The notes under the pieces were generated by a model that searched no databases, was not told the DNA's origin, and was given only the letters and a program-made list of their open reading frames with translations. Both the position numbers and the translations under genes were made by a program. Shown here piece by piece: positions 18,002-27,029 of a stretch of 64,000 nucleotides of DNA. This stretch comes from Brevibacillus choshinensis (GTDB lineage Bacteria > Bacillota > Bacilli > Brevibacillales > Brevibacillaceae). The stretch is taken from NCBI RefSeq assembly GCF_001420695.1, contig NZ_LJJB01000007.1:1696184-1760183 (forward strand), read 5' to 3'. Numbering within the stretch: position 1 is the stretch's first letter; every line of letters begins with the position of its first letter.

Positions 18002-18269
18002 CACGACAAGCTCACTAACAAAGATTCATAGTGATGGATAAGAAATCAGCTTGCTCTCGACAAGTATGCTAAATTGCATCGGAAGTGAAAGAACAGGTTG
18101 AAAACCCCCTTGAAACAGCAAAGTTTCGGATTGGCATGTTGCTTGATGACCAGATTCGAACGCACATCAAACAAGGGGGGATTTTCAGTGGCAGATATCG
18201 TTGTGCTAGGAGCAGCGGGAGCAGGTGTCCATGTCTGTTTTCCAAAGACCTTGTTAGGGAGGGATCACA
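18002..18269 (+). other. Intergenic stretch with a possible decayed reading frame
   Basis: Two overlapping plus-strand frames look protein-like: one gives EQVENPLETAKFRIGMLLDD then QIRTHIKQGG, and the next frame continues SVADIVVLGAAGAGVHVCFP after a GGGGGG-GTG. Together they resemble one protein broken by a frameshift, faintly like an Asp/Glu-racemase-type segment, but I cannot assign a family. A sigma-54-like TTGGCATGTTGCTTGAT at about 18131 has TTGA in place of TTGC and is not called. Confidence 0.3.
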
Positions 18270-19985
18270 ATGAACAGGGAGGATTCTCTTTTCGTAGAGG
18301 CAGCATGTATTCCATGTCCAGCTTCTTTTGAGGAAGTTGTCTTGGCAGCGATTCAATCAAATGCGAAGTGGTTTGTTCTTACAGCAGAGGAGACGATTAT
18401 CGGATGCGTACAACGTAAGGCGATTTTTGAAAAACTTCAAAACGCAGGGCTCTCTCGATTGCAATCATTGACCTACAAAGATATTCTCATGGAGGCAGTA
18501 GCGGTTCATGAGAGCGATGATATCGATACAATGCTCAAAATGGACAAAGTTGTCGTACTCCAGGATGAAGAGGGTAAGATCAAGGGAGTCGTGGATTGGG
18601 AGTTTAACGAACAGCTAAGTGAATTTGGATTGCAAGACAAGTGGATGTTACATGAGTTGCAAGCTGTCTTCCAAAACTTTTATCACAGCATCTTCGTAAC
18701 GGACGGAAAAGGAACCGTGATCAAGGTTACCGGGCAGGACGATTTGCAATATATCGGAAAAAATGTGTTTGAGCTTGAGCGAGAACGCGCTTTTTACCCT
18801 TCCGTCTCCGTGAAAGTATTGCAATCAGGAAAACGGGAAAAATGTTTGCAATACACGCCCACCGGAGAGGTGTTCATGATCGAATCCATCCCCATCACCA
18901 ATAAGGCGGGCGAAATTGAACGAGTCGTGTCGATCACGAAAGACACGTCGGAAATGAATAAATTGACAACCCAGTTAGATGAGTTGAAAACTCTCTTGGA
19001 ACGCTACCAGCGCGATGCAAATCGCATGCATCCACCGCAAATCGATGAAAAACCTTTGATCTACAAAAGCAAGGAGATGCAACACCTGATGGAGCGGGTC
19101 AAATCCGTTGCATCCGTCGATACCTCCATTCTCATTTTAGGAGAGACAGGTGTAGGCAAGCAGATCGTGGCAAACCGGATACACATAGAGAGCCATCGAC
19201 GTGACAAGCCTTTTTTCACCGTTAACTGTGGCGCTATACCGGATAATTTGTTGGAATCCGAATTGTTTGGTTACGAAGAAGGGGCATTTTCAGGGGCGCG
19301 AAAAGGTGGAAAGCTTGGGATATTTGAGCTTGCGGACAAAGGGACTGTATTTTTGGATGAAATTGGTGAACTTCCACTCCATCTTCAAGTAAAGCTGCTA
19401 CATGTCCTGCAGGAAAAAACAATCATGAGAGTGGGCGGTGGAAAAGCCAAAAAGGTTGATGTGAGGATCATAACTGCGACGAATCGAAAATTGGAAAAGA
19501 TGGTTGAAAACGGGACCTTTAGACAAGATCTCTACTATCGAATCAATATTATCCCGATTCATATTCTACCTCTTCGCGATAGAAGAGAAGATATAAGCTC
19601 TTTAATCTACCACTTTCTTGATTTTTTTAATAAAAAATACGACAGGAGCGTTCACATCCACGCAAATCAATTGGAACAACTTCTTGCTTATTCTTGGCCC
19701 GGGAACGTTCGAGAATTGGAAAATGCCATCGAAAGATTTACAGTTACAGGCCAACTGGACAGCAACATCAAACATGACAAAATTGTTGCACTCAACTTCA
19801 TTGAAAAGGAAATGGGGATTTCGGACGAAGAGTTTCCTCGGTTACTTACATTTTTAGAAGAAGTTGAAAAAATGATTCTCAAAAAGGCAATGGGAAGGTG
19901 TAAGACGACTAGAGAAATGGCCGCTTGCCTTGGAGTAAATCAATCAACTATAGTCAGAAAAATACAAAAATACAAAATTGATTAG
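18270..19985 (+). CDS. Sigma-54 activator EBP3 (CBS-like N-terminus, PAS, AAA+, Fis)
   Basis: 571 residues; AGGGAGG precedes the ATG. Residues 1-125 look like a CBS-domain pair (WFVLTAEETIIGCVQRKAIF; DKVVVLQDEEGKIKGVVDWE). A PAS domain follows (about 130-235), then a linker coil, the AAA+ domain (Walker A GETGVGKQ; TVFLDEIGELP) and a Fis-type helix-turn-helix (AACLGVNQSTIVRKIQKYK). The sigma-54 loop is GAFSGA, with Ser for the key Thr. CBS pairs usually bind adenine nucleotides or SAM, so energy-state sensing is possible. The sigma-54 promoter at 20364 downstream is its likely target. Confidence 0.87.
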   Translation: MNREDSLFVEAACIPCPASFEEVVLAAIQSNAKWFVLTAEETIIGCVQRKAIFEKLQNAGLSRLQSLTYKDILMEAVAVHESDDIDTMLKMDKVVVLQDEEGKIKGVVDWEFNEQLSEFGLQDKWMLHELQAVFQNFYHSIFVTDGKGTVIKVTGQDDLQYIGKNVFELERERAFYPSVSVKVLQSGKREKCLQYTPTGEVFMIESIPITNKAGEIERVVSITKDTSEMNKLTTQLDELKTLLERYQRDANRMHPPQIDEKPLIYKSKEMQHLMERVKSVASVDTSILILGETGVGKQIVANRIHIESHRRDKPFFTVNCGAIPDNLLESELFGYEEGAFSGARKGGKLGIFELADKGTVFLDEIGELPLHLQVKLLHVLQEKTIMRVGGGKAKKVDVRIITATNRKLEKMVENGTFRQDLYYRINIIPIHILPLRDRREDISSLIYHFLDFFNKKYDRSVHIHANQLEQLLAYSWPGNVRELENAIERFTVTGQLDSNIKHDKIVALNFIEKEMGISDEEFPRLLTFLEEVEKMILKKAMGRCKTTREMAACLGVNQSTIVRKIQKYKID

Positions 19986-20054
19986 AGGTGGAGTATCCCA
20001 TTGACATAGAGGATAATCAGAACGGAACAAAATGTTTATCGAGGATAATTGGGG

Positions 20055-20186
20055 TATGCATGGAGGAAGCCACGACTGTCGGGTGGTCAGCAGCAGCGTG
20101 TCGCGGTCACACGGGTAATTGTCAATTATCCGTGCGTCTTGCTGCTGGATGAGCCCCTGGAAGCTAATGAACAATGGATGCATTGA
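20055..20186 (+). pseudogene. Remnant of an ABC-transporter ATPase
   Basis: In one frame the stretch encodes the ABC signature and Walker B region: [12 protein letters not shown], then [20 protein letters not shown] before a stop. No Walker A, no start and no ribosome site remain, so this is a fragment of about 40 codons. The sequence is closest in kind to PotA/FbpC-type importers' ATPases. It occupies the space between EBP3 and the amine oxidase operon. Confidence 0.75.
20110..20134. promoter_or_regulatory. 12-bp inverted repeat, candidate EBP3 binding site
   Basis: CACGGGTAATTG and CAATTATCCGTG flank a single T, with one mismatch. It lies about 240 bp upstream of the sigma-54 promoter at 20364, a permissible enhancer distance. 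It falls inside the ATPase remnant, so it may be a remodelled site or coincidence. Confidence 0.4.
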
Positions 20187-20363
20187 AGTGATACTTTTCA
20201 TCGCATTTATCATCGTGTACGTCACGCTGGATTTAAACAAAAACAAATGTGTTTGTATCCTCAGTAAGAAAAGATGCAAAAAAGCATCAAAAAACGCGAT
20301 GCATGATGCCTTCTTGTACAGTGAGAAAGCAGATCCAGCGCACAAGGCATGACATGTTGGCGA

Positions 20364-20379
20364 TGGCATCGTTCTTGCG
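20364..20379 (+). promoter_or_regulatory. Sigma-54 promoter of the amine oxidase/tatA operon
   Basis: TGGCATCGTTCTTGCG; GG (20365-20366) and GC (20377-20378) are 12 bp apart. The start codon is about 45 bp downstream. Confidence 0.85.
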
Positions 20380-20420
20380 TATTGGGAAATAGAAAGGACA
20401 AAACGTTGGGAGGTTCTATA

Positions 20421-22031
20421 ATGGCATCTTCGTCTATCATGCGAAAACTCAAAATGGCTGCGTCGGTTGCGGGAGAGGCTGCAGCGAAAAAGGTCTCAGT
20501 TGAGCAAGTAATCGAACAGCGGTTTCAACAAAAGGTCTCACGCAGAGAATTTTTGCAAAATGCCCTGATGGCGACAGCGGTAATGGCAGTGCCTCCAGCC
20601 GTTTGGAATCTGGGAACGCGGATCGCTCATGCGAAGACCTCACCGCGTGTCGCAGTGGTGGGTGCCGGACTGGCGGGTTTGACGTGTGCGTACCGGTTGA
20701 AACAAGCGGGTATTTTGGCAGATGTCTATGAAGCCTCGACGCGTGTAGGGGGACGTTGTTTTTCAAAAACGGACGGTTTTGCAAACGGACAAATTATTGA
20801 ACGTGGAGGAGAGTTAATCAACTCGGATCACCAAGCACTATTGCGCATCATTTCTGAGCTGAACTTGCGAGTGGATGACTTATGGGAGGCAGAAAAACCA
20901 GGAACCGAGTTTAAATTATATATGAATGGCGACTTCTATTCCCTGGAAGAGATCGGCAATGCGTTCACGGAAATATGGGATAAACTGCAAAAGGATGTAC
21001 GGAAAGCGGGGTATCCGACGCTATATAACAATTATACAAGAGGGGGATGGGAACTGGACCACATGTCGGTTATCGATTGGATCGAGGAGACAATTCCAAA
21101 TGGAGTTAACTCAAAATTCGGACATTTAATCGATGTCGCATACATGAGCAGTGTTGGGTTGGAGAGTAAAAATGTAAGCGCGATCACGCTCATAAATGGA
21201 ATGGGCCAATCCAGCAGAAATGAATTCGAGCCATTCGGCCCTTCTGATGAACGGTACCATGTACGTGGCGGAAACGGTCAAGTTCCCGAAGGATTGGCAA
21301 GAATGCTGAAGGATCAAATCTATACTTCCGCACCTCTTAACGCTGTGTCGCAAAACTCAGATGGCTCCTATACGCTGGGGTTTTCGGGAAGCACACAAAA
21401 TGTAAAGGCGGATCTTGTCGTGCTTGCCTTGCCTGTCGCGACATTGCGTGATGTTGATCTGAGCAGAGCGGGATTCAGAAGATTGAAGCTAACCGCAATT
21501 GAAGAAATGGGGGTAGCTACCAACTCAAAGCTGGCCGTCCAATTTACTGACCGTCATTGGGAAGATCTAGGCAGCAGCGGGGCAATCGTTTCAGATGTCT
21601 TCCAGAACTCGTGGGATGCGACCCGAGGTCAATCAGGTACTTCAGGCATCCTGATCAATTTTACTGGAGGACCAGCAGGGCTCAGCTTCAAAACCGGTTC
21701 ACCCAAATCGCATGCGACCGAATTTTTGCAACAAATTGAACCGATGTTGCCAGGGCTCACAGACAAATGGAACGGAAAAGCAACCGTTGATTGTTGGCCC
21801 GCCTACAAATGGACGAAGGGCTCTTACTCTTGCTACAAAGTAGGGCAGTACACCAAATTTGGCGGCATTATGGGAGAACCAGAAGGGAACTGCTTCTTTG
21901 CAGGCGAGCATACCTCTCTGCAGTATCAGCAGTTCATGAATGGTGCAGTTGAAACAGGAGAACGCGCAGCGCAGGAAGTGCTGTCCCGCTTGCAAGAAAC
22001 AGCTTCTATCTCAACCGAACAAAGAGTTTGA
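20421..22031 (+). CDS. Tat-exported flavin amine oxidase
   Basis: 536 residues from the ATG at 20421 (GGGAGG upstream). A twin-arginine signal is plain: SRREFLQ at about 40-46, a hydrophobic stretch ([16 protein letters not shown]) and an AHA cleavage site near 71, preceded by an unusually long 40-residue N-region. The mature part is a monoamine oxidase-type flavoprotein: [21 protein letters not shown], the RVGGRCFS motif, GGELIN, and C-terminal [27 protein letters not shown]. It would be folded with FAD inside the cell and exported to oxidise an amine or amino acid outside, yielding H2O2. The next gene encodes a TatA, then an APC permease. Substrate unknown. Confidence 0.9.
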   Translation: MASSSIMRKLKMAASVAGEAAAKKVSVEQVIEQRFQQKVSRREFLQNALMATAVMAVPPAVWNLGTRIAHAKTSPRVAVVGAGLAGLTCAYRLKQAGILADVYEASTRVGGRCFSKTDGFANGQIIERGGELINSDHQALLRIISELNLRVDDLWEAEKPGTEFKLYMNGDFYSLEEIGNAFTEIWDKLQKDVRKAGYPTLYNNYTRGGWELDHMSVIDWIEETIPNGVNSKFGHLIDVAYMSSVGLESKNVSAITLINGMGQSSRNEFEPFGPSDERYHVRGGNGQVPEGLARMLKDQIYTSAPLNAVSQNSDGSYTLGFSGSTQNVKADLVVLALPVATLRDVDLSRAGFRRLKLTAIEEMGVATNSKLAVQFTDRHWEDLGSSGAIVSDVFQNSWDATRGQSGTSGILINFTGGPAGLSFKTGSPKSHATEFLQQIEPMLPGLTDKWNGKATVDCWPAYKWTKGSYSCYKVGQYTKFGGIMGEPEGNCFFAGEHTSLQYQQFMNGAVETGERAAQEVLSRLQETASISTEQRV

Positions 22032-22068
22032 AAAGAATGACAACCCTCAGGAGAGGAATCGATGCGCA

Positions 22069-22308
22069 ATGTTATCTAGCATTGGGATACCTGGTTTGAT
22101 TTTGATTTTGGTCATCGTCCTTATCCTGTTCGGCCCCAGAAAACTGCCTGAAATCGGGAAAGCTGTTGGCCGGACGTTAACCGAATTCAAATCGGCAACG
22201 AGAGATCTGACGAGAGATGAGAACGACGGAAAACGTGGTCCTGCGATACAAGTGGAGACAGCAGCTACCTCGCCTGGTAAACCCGACAATACGAAGACGA
22301 TGAGCTGA
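22069..22308 (+). CDS. tatA: Twin-arginine translocase subunit TatA
   Basis: 79 residues. A single membrane helix ([15 protein letters not shown]), the conserved [17 protein letters not shown] hinge and amphipathic helix, then a charged tail. AGGAGAGG lies 12 nt upstream. TatA polymerises into the pore of the Tat machine. It begins 37 bp after the Tat-substrate amine oxidase and shares its sigma-54 operon; no tatC is present in the window, so it must use a TatC encoded elsewhere. This recalls the substrate-linked tatAd and tatAy genes of Bacillus subtilis. Confidence 0.92.
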   Translation: MLSSIGIPGLILILVIVLILFGPRKLPEIGKAVGRTLTEFKSATRDLTRDENDGKRGPAIQVETAATSPGKPDNTKTMS

Positions 22309-22352
22309 GGAACAACACCATTCTTTATTCCCTGTACAAAGGAGGTTACATC

Positions 22353-23711
22353 ATGCAAACACCGGTTCTGAAAAGATCACTTTCCCTTTTTCACGTCGTG
22401 ATTTTTGGTGTCTCCTATATGGTTCCGGTTACCGTTTTCACAACTTATGGGGTAGCCACTCAGGTATCTCAAGGGATGCTCCCCGCAGCCTATGTATTTA
22501 CTTTGCTAGCGATGGTATTTACTGCGTATAGCTACGGGAGAATGGTGAAAGTTCTGCCGAGTTCCGGCTCTGCGTATACGTATACGCAAAAGGCGTTTAA
22601 CCCGCATATTGGTTTTTTGGTGGGATGGGCTATTTTAATGGACTATTTATTCATGCCAATGCTTAACTATCTAGTTGGCAGCATGTATTTGTCATCGTAT
22701 TTTCCAACAGTTCCCCCGTCACTTTGGATCGTTGTACTCATCTTGATTACCACGGTCATCAGCATTTTTGGAGTAAAGCTAGCGACCACGATAAACGGGT
22801 TAATCATTCTTTATCAATACCTCTTCCTCATTGTCTTTGTTGGTTTGTCCATCCATGGAATCCTAAATGGAATAGGAACAGGAACACTTCTGTCCATCAA
22901 GCCATTCTATAATCCTGAAGTTCCAATTTCATCTGTAATCTCGGCCGCCTCTATTCTTTGTCTCTCTTTCCTTGGATTTGATGCGGTTACAACCGTATCA
23001 GAAGAAACGATTCAACCAGAAAAAAATATTCCGAAAGCCATCGTGATCATCACCTTGCTATGCGGAGGACAGTTTATCTTTATTTCGTATATTGGGCACA
23101 TGATTTTTCCAGACTATCATCTGTTTCAAAATGCTGACACCGCATCAGCGGAATTGATGACGTTTATTGGCGGAAATTTGTTAAACTCCATTTTCATTGC
23201 GGGGACCGTACCGATCGTTTTGGCCGTAAATCTTGTGACCAAAGCGAGTGTGACCCGTATTTTATATGCAATGGGACGAGATTCCGTTCTACCTCCTAAA
23301 GTGTTTGGCTATATTCATCCCAAGTTCAAGACTCCTGTATTCAACATTGTGATAGTGGGCCTTCTATCGTTGACAGCTTTGTTTGTTGATTTGGTCACAG
23401 CTACCTCGTTCATCAACTTTGGGGCGCTGGTTGCTTTCACTTTTGTGAATTTGTCCGTTATTGCCTGGTATGTAGTTAGGCACAAACGCCGTTCACCCAA
23501 AGATCTGCTCCAGTTTCTCATTCTCCCACTAATCGGTGCAGGCTTCACGTTCTGGTTATGGGCGAATCTGGATTATCATTCGTTAACGCTTGGAGCCATT
23601 TGGGTCGGACTCGGCTTCCTCTATCTTCTGTATCTGACGAGGATGTTTACCAAACGGCCACCAGAGCTAGATTTTAGTGAAGTAGAAGCAGAGAAAGAGG
23701 TAGGAGCATAA
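22353..23711 (+). CDS. APC-superfamily amino acid/amine permease
   Basis: 452 residues with about 12 membrane helices. The N-terminal GVSYMVPVTVFTTYGVATQVSQGMLPAAYVF and the SSGSAYTYTQKAFNPHIGFLVGW segment are typical of the amino acid-polyamine-organocation family; FLGFDAVTTVSEETIQPEKNIPKAI is the loop after helix 6. AAAGGAGG lies 7 nt before the ATG. It sits between tatA and an amidohydrolase (stop and next ATG overlap), so it probably takes up the amine, its oxidised product, or the amidohydrolase substrate. Confidence 0.87.
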   Translation: MQTPVLKRSLSLFHVVIFGVSYMVPVTVFTTYGVATQVSQGMLPAAYVFTLLAMVFTAYSYGRMVKVLPSSGSAYTYTQKAFNPHIGFLVGWAILMDYLFMPMLNYLVGSMYLSSYFPTVPPSLWIVVLILITTVISIFGVKLATTINGLIILYQYLFLIVFVGLSIHGILNGIGTGTLLSIKPFYNPEVPISSVISAASILCLSFLGFDAVTTVSEETIQPEKNIPKAIVIITLLCGGQFIFISYIGHMIFPDYHLFQNADTASAELMTFIGGNLLNSIFIAGTVPIVLAVNLVTKASVTRILYAMGRDSVLPPKVFGYIHPKFKTPVFNIVIVGLLSLTALFVDLVTATSFINFGALVAFTFVNLSVIAWYVVRHKRRSPKDLLQFLILPLIGAGFTFWLWANLDYHSLTLGAIWVGLGFLYLLYLTRMFTKRPPELDFSEVEAEKEVGA

Positions 23712-23737
23712 TGCATAAACAAAGGAGAGTAGAAGAA

Positions 23738-25360
23738 ATGGAGCCAAATCAAAAAGCAACGATTGTACTATCCAGCAATGCCGTATTCACCGGTTTGCAT
23801 GATCATCCTATACCTGCGTCGATTGCTATAACGGCAAACGAAATCGTTGCTGTCGGTACCGAGTCGGATATCAAACCCTGGATTGGAAGTGAAACGAAAG
23901 TTTACCATTTTGGAGATCAATTGATCATGCCTGGTTTCCATGATTTTCATGTACATGTCATCATCGGGAGTCTTTTTAAGGATAGTGTCAATCTTTTTCA
24001 TGCTCGTTCGGAAGAGGAAGCAGTCGAGCTCGTTCGTCGGCACGCCGAATCTAGACCGAATGAAGAGTGGATCATAGGGACGAGTTGGGATTCCAGCCAT
24101 TGGGAGAGCAATACTCTTCCCCATCGCTCCTCGCTGGATCGCGTGTTTCCTGACCGGCCGGTTTTTCTACCACATTATGAGGGACACTTTAGCTGGGTAA
24201 ACAGCAAAGCATTGGAAATGTTGAAGATCAATCGCTACACAGAAAATCCTCCTTTTGGGGAAATCGCCAAGGATGAGAAAGGGGAGCCAACTGGAATCTT
24301 ATACGAACAAGCAAGCCAATTGGTGGCGAATGTGGCTTTTCAAGTCTCTCATGAAAAAAACCAAAGCTTGTTCAAGGATTTTCTTTCCTATGCGGCAAGG
24401 CTAGGAGTAACATCCGTTAATGATCTCTACGCGATGGGAAAGGACAGATTATTCGAACACTTCGATTTGTACAGGGAGTTTGATGAAAAAAATGAGCTCT
24501 CCGTTCGCATCCACGTATTTCCTGCTCTCAATGGAGAATTGGAGCGTGCCAAAGAGGTGCGAGATGCGTATCGATCAGACAAATTACAGATAGCTGGCTT
24601 AAAACAGTTCGTTGATGGAGTGGTAACTGGACATACAGCGTATATGCTGGACCCGTACTCCGACTACCCTGAGACAAGAGGGGAAACGACATTTCCTGCG
24701 GATACACTAAAAAAATGGATAGTCGATGCCGATGCACAGGACTTTCGCATACGACTGCATGCTCTTGGAGATGGAGCCGTACGTTTAGCCTTGGATGCTT
24801 ACGAAGAAGCCCAAAAGATGAACGATAAAAAAGACTCACGCCATGCGATCGAGCATATCGAGGTCATTCATCCCGACGATATCCCTCGTTTTCATGAGCT
24901 TGGGGTAATTGCTTCCATGCAGCCGGAACATTTGGCTGCAGCGGAAAGAAGCATGTATGTAGAGAGAATCGGAAAGGAACGGGAAAAATACACATTCCCG
25001 CTTCATTCGTTACAGAGAGCAGGCGCTACTTTGGCTTTGGGGAGCGACTTTCCGGTCGTCTCATTAGAACCTATGCTGGAGATATATCGTGCCGTAACAA
25101 GAATCGATAGCAGCGGTCAGGAAGTATGGAATCCCGAAGAGCGCATCACGCTGGCGGAAGCCTTGAGAGCCTATACGTTACATTCGGCATACGGCAACGC
25201 CCGGGAACATGAACTAGGTTCAATTGAACCAGGAAAGCTGGCCGATTTAATTGTTCTGGACGCGAATCTATTTGCGATTCCGGAAAGTGAGATCAAAGAC
25301 TCAAAGGTGATCCTGACCATTGTAGACGGGAAAATCGTATATGAGGCAGGGGCTGTCTAG
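23738..25360 (+). CDS. YtcJ-type metal-dependent amidohydrolase
   Basis: About 540 residues, TIM-barrel amidohydrolase with the flanking beta-sandwich of the YtcJ/Amidohydro_3 family. Metal-ligand motifs: HDFHVHV (about 68-74), the Lys-like site region LKQFVDGVVTGHTA, RLHALGDGAV, HAIEHIEVIHPDD, and LGSDFPVVS. C-terminal GSIEPGKLADLIVLD closes the sandwich. The ATG at 23738 has AAAGGAGAG upstream; an ATG at 23711 overlapping the permease stop is also possible. These enzymes hydrolyse amide or ester bonds; the natural substrate is unknown. Last gene of the EBP3 operon. Confidence 0.85.
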   Translation: MEPNQKATIVLSSNAVFTGLHDHPIPASIAITANEIVAVGTESDIKPWIGSETKVYHFGDQLIMPGFHDFHVHVIIGSLFKDSVNLFHARSEEEAVELVRRHAESRPNEEWIIGTSWDSSHWESNTLPHRSSLDRVFPDRPVFLPHYEGHFSWVNSKALEMLKINRYTENPPFGEIAKDEKGEPTGILYEQASQLVANVAFQVSHEKNQSLFKDFLSYAARLGVTSVNDLYAMGKDRLFEHFDLYREFDEKNELSVRIHVFPALNGELERAKEVRDAYRSDKLQIAGLKQFVDGVVTGHTAYMLDPYSDYPETRGETTFPADTLKKWIVDADAQDFRIRLHALGDGAVRLALDAYEEAQKMNDKKDSRHAIEHIEVIHPDDIPRFHELGVIASMQPEHLAAAERSMYVERIGKEREKYTFPLHSLQRAGATLALGSDFPVVSLEPMLEIYRAVTRIDSSGQEVWNPEERITLAEALRAYTLHSAYGNAREHELGSIEPGKLADLIVLDANLFAIPESEIKDSKVILTIVDGKIVYEAGAV

Positions 25361-25382
25361 TCAATCTAATAACGTATGAGAA

Positions 25383-25416
25383 ACAGGCTGTTGACGACTA
25401 AGTGTCAACAGCCTGT
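25383..25416. terminator. Perfect 13-bp hairpin after the amidohydrolase
   Basis: ACAGGCTGTTGAC and GTCAACAGCCTGT flank an 8-nt loop. There is no T-run after it, so it is either a weak terminator or an mRNA-stabilising or operator structure ahead of EBP4. Confidence 0.6.
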
Positions 25417-25525
25417 GCTATTGGGAGGTACGGTCCTATCCTATAGCCGCCTTTTGATTGAAGAAAGTGGAAGTGGATGTTATGTTATTCCTGTACGATT
25501 CTACGTATGGGGGAGGTAATGGGGC

Positions 25526-26893
25526 GTGGTTGTTTCAAAAGAGTGGGATACATTGCTTGATCTAATCTCGGATGGCGTCATCATTACAGACCATAAAGGA
25601 ACGATCCTGAAAGCAAATATAGCGTACGAACGGATTGTTAACAGAAAACCGGAAACCTTGGTTGGTAAAAACATCAGTGAGCTGGTCGAGGACGGGACGA
25701 TCCCCGAATCCAGTACGCTGAAAGTATTGCAGTCTAGGCAAAGAGTGACATTATTTCACGAAAACACCGAAAAGGACTTGGTCTACACCGGCACACCCAT
25801 GTTTAACGAGCAAAATGAAATCGTAGCGGTTGTGAATTGTGTTCGCGACATGCGGGAATTGAATGAGCTCAAAAGAACCGTAACGGAAATAAAACAGGTA
25901 AACCAGGAATATCGAGAACAGCTTGAATATTTTCGCGGGCGAGAGATCAAAATTGAGGGACTCATTGCGGAAAGCAGGGAAATGCAGCATGTTTTAACCT
26001 TGTCAACAAAAGTGGCACCACTCGATTCCGCAGTGATGCTTCGCGGCGAATCAGGCGTGGGCAAAGAGGTGATTGCGAAGTTTATACATTCCCGCAGCAA
26101 ACGGGCTTCCGATGCGTTTATCAAGGTAAACTGTGGTGCTATTCCCGAAAACCTAATGGAGAGTGAGTTTTTCGGATACGAGGCAGGAGCGTTTACAGGC
26201 GCAGGCAAGGGGGGAAAACCCGGCTTTTTTGAATTGGCTGATAAAGGAACACTTTTACTGGATGAAATCGGTGATATGCCGCAGGAGCTACAGGTGAAAC
26301 TGCTACGGGTACTCGAAGACAGAGAGTTTCGCCGAATTGGTGGAGTAAAAACGGTTCACTCGGATGTTCGTATAATCGCAGCAACCAACCAACCGTTAGA
26401 AGAGCTCGTAGAGCAAAAGAAGTTTCGAAAGGATTTGTATTACCGCCTCCAGGTGTATCCGATTGATATCCCTCCTTTGAGGGAGCGAACAGCTGATATC
26501 CCGATTTTGATCGAGTATTACCTGAATAAGTTTCGGGAGAGATATGGAACACCCACCCGGATCAGTCCTGAAGCGGTTTACATTCTGTTGCGATACAAAT
26601 GGCCGGGAAACATCAGAGAAGCTATCAATCTGCTGGAACGACTTGCAATCATCTGTTCAAACGGGGAAATCTTACCGGAACACTTGCCACGGGAAATAAC
26701 GGATGGTCTCCGCCAGATCAAACCAGCGTATTTCAAAGAGCAATTGGAATTGATAGAGTTTCAGGAATTGCAACGGGCATTACAGCAGCACGGCTCAACA
26801 AGAAAGGCAGCAGAGTCACTTCAAATGAGTAAGACAACATTTATTCGAAAATTGAAAAAGTACGAATGGCAGTTCAAGGTGGACCATTCGTGA
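25526..26893 (+). CDS. Sigma-54 activator EBP4 (PAS-AAA+-Fis)
   Basis: 455 residues with a GTG start behind GGGGAGG. A single PAS domain (about 5-110) with LISDGVIITDHKGTILKANIAYERI, a coiled linker (112-140), the AAA+ domain (Walker A GESGVGKE at 174-181; loop GAFTGA; LLLDEIGDMP) and a C-terminal Fis-type helix-turn-helix (AAESLQMSKTTFIRKLKKYEW). The architecture is like RocR/PrdR-type regulators of amino acid catabolism. It is followed by a terminator and then a sigma-54 promoter for the second amidohydrolase, its likely target. Confidence 0.9.
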   Translation: MVVSKEWDTLLDLISDGVIITDHKGTILKANIAYERIVNRKPETLVGKNISELVEDGTIPESSTLKVLQSRQRVTLFHENTEKDLVYTGTPMFNEQNEIVAVVNCVRDMRELNELKRTVTEIKQVNQEYREQLEYFRGREIKIEGLIAESREMQHVLTLSTKVAPLDSAVMLRGESGVGKEVIAKFIHSRSKRASDAFIKVNCGAIPENLMESEFFGYEAGAFTGAGKGGKPGFFELADKGTLLLDEIGDMPQELQVKLLRVLEDREFRRIGGVKTVHSDVRIIAATNQPLEELVEQKKFRKDLYYRLQVYPIDIPPLRERTADIPILIEYYLNKFRERYGTPTRISPEAVYILLRYKWPGNIREAINLLERLAIICSNGEILPEHLPREITDGLRQIKPAYFKEQLELIEFQELQRALQQHGSTRKAAESLQMSKTTFIRKLKKYEWQFKVDHS

Positions 26894-26900
26894 TCTCAAT

Positions 26901-26926
26901 CGGACCAAAAACGGTCCGTTTTTTTT
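26901..26926 (+). terminator. Terminator after EBP4
   Basis: CGGACC and GGTCCG separated by AAAAAC, then eight T. Confidence 0.88.
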
Positions 26927-26968
26927 ATGTTACTTTTTGATTTCACAGTAAATTGAATTCTTTTAACT

Positions 26969-26985
26969 TCGGCATAAGTCTTGCA
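26969..26985 (+). promoter_or_regulatory. Sigma-54 promoter of the second amidohydrolase
   Basis: TCGGCATAAGTCTTGCA; GG (26971-26972) and GC (26983-26984) are 12 bp apart. The first T of TGG is replaced by C, otherwise consensus. It lies 45 bp before the start codon. Confidence 0.83.
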
Positions 26986-27029
26986 AAACAAACAGGTAGC
27001 TTTACCAATCAGAGTAGGGAGGTTTACGA

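Noticed and set aside
18131-18147. Sigma-54-like TTGGCATGTTGCTTGAT
   Set aside because: The -12 half-site reads TTGA instead of TTGC and no intact gene starts at the right distance.
18189-18206. Sigma-54-like TGGCAGATATCGTTGTG
   Set aside because: The -12 TTG is one base too far from the -24 GG.
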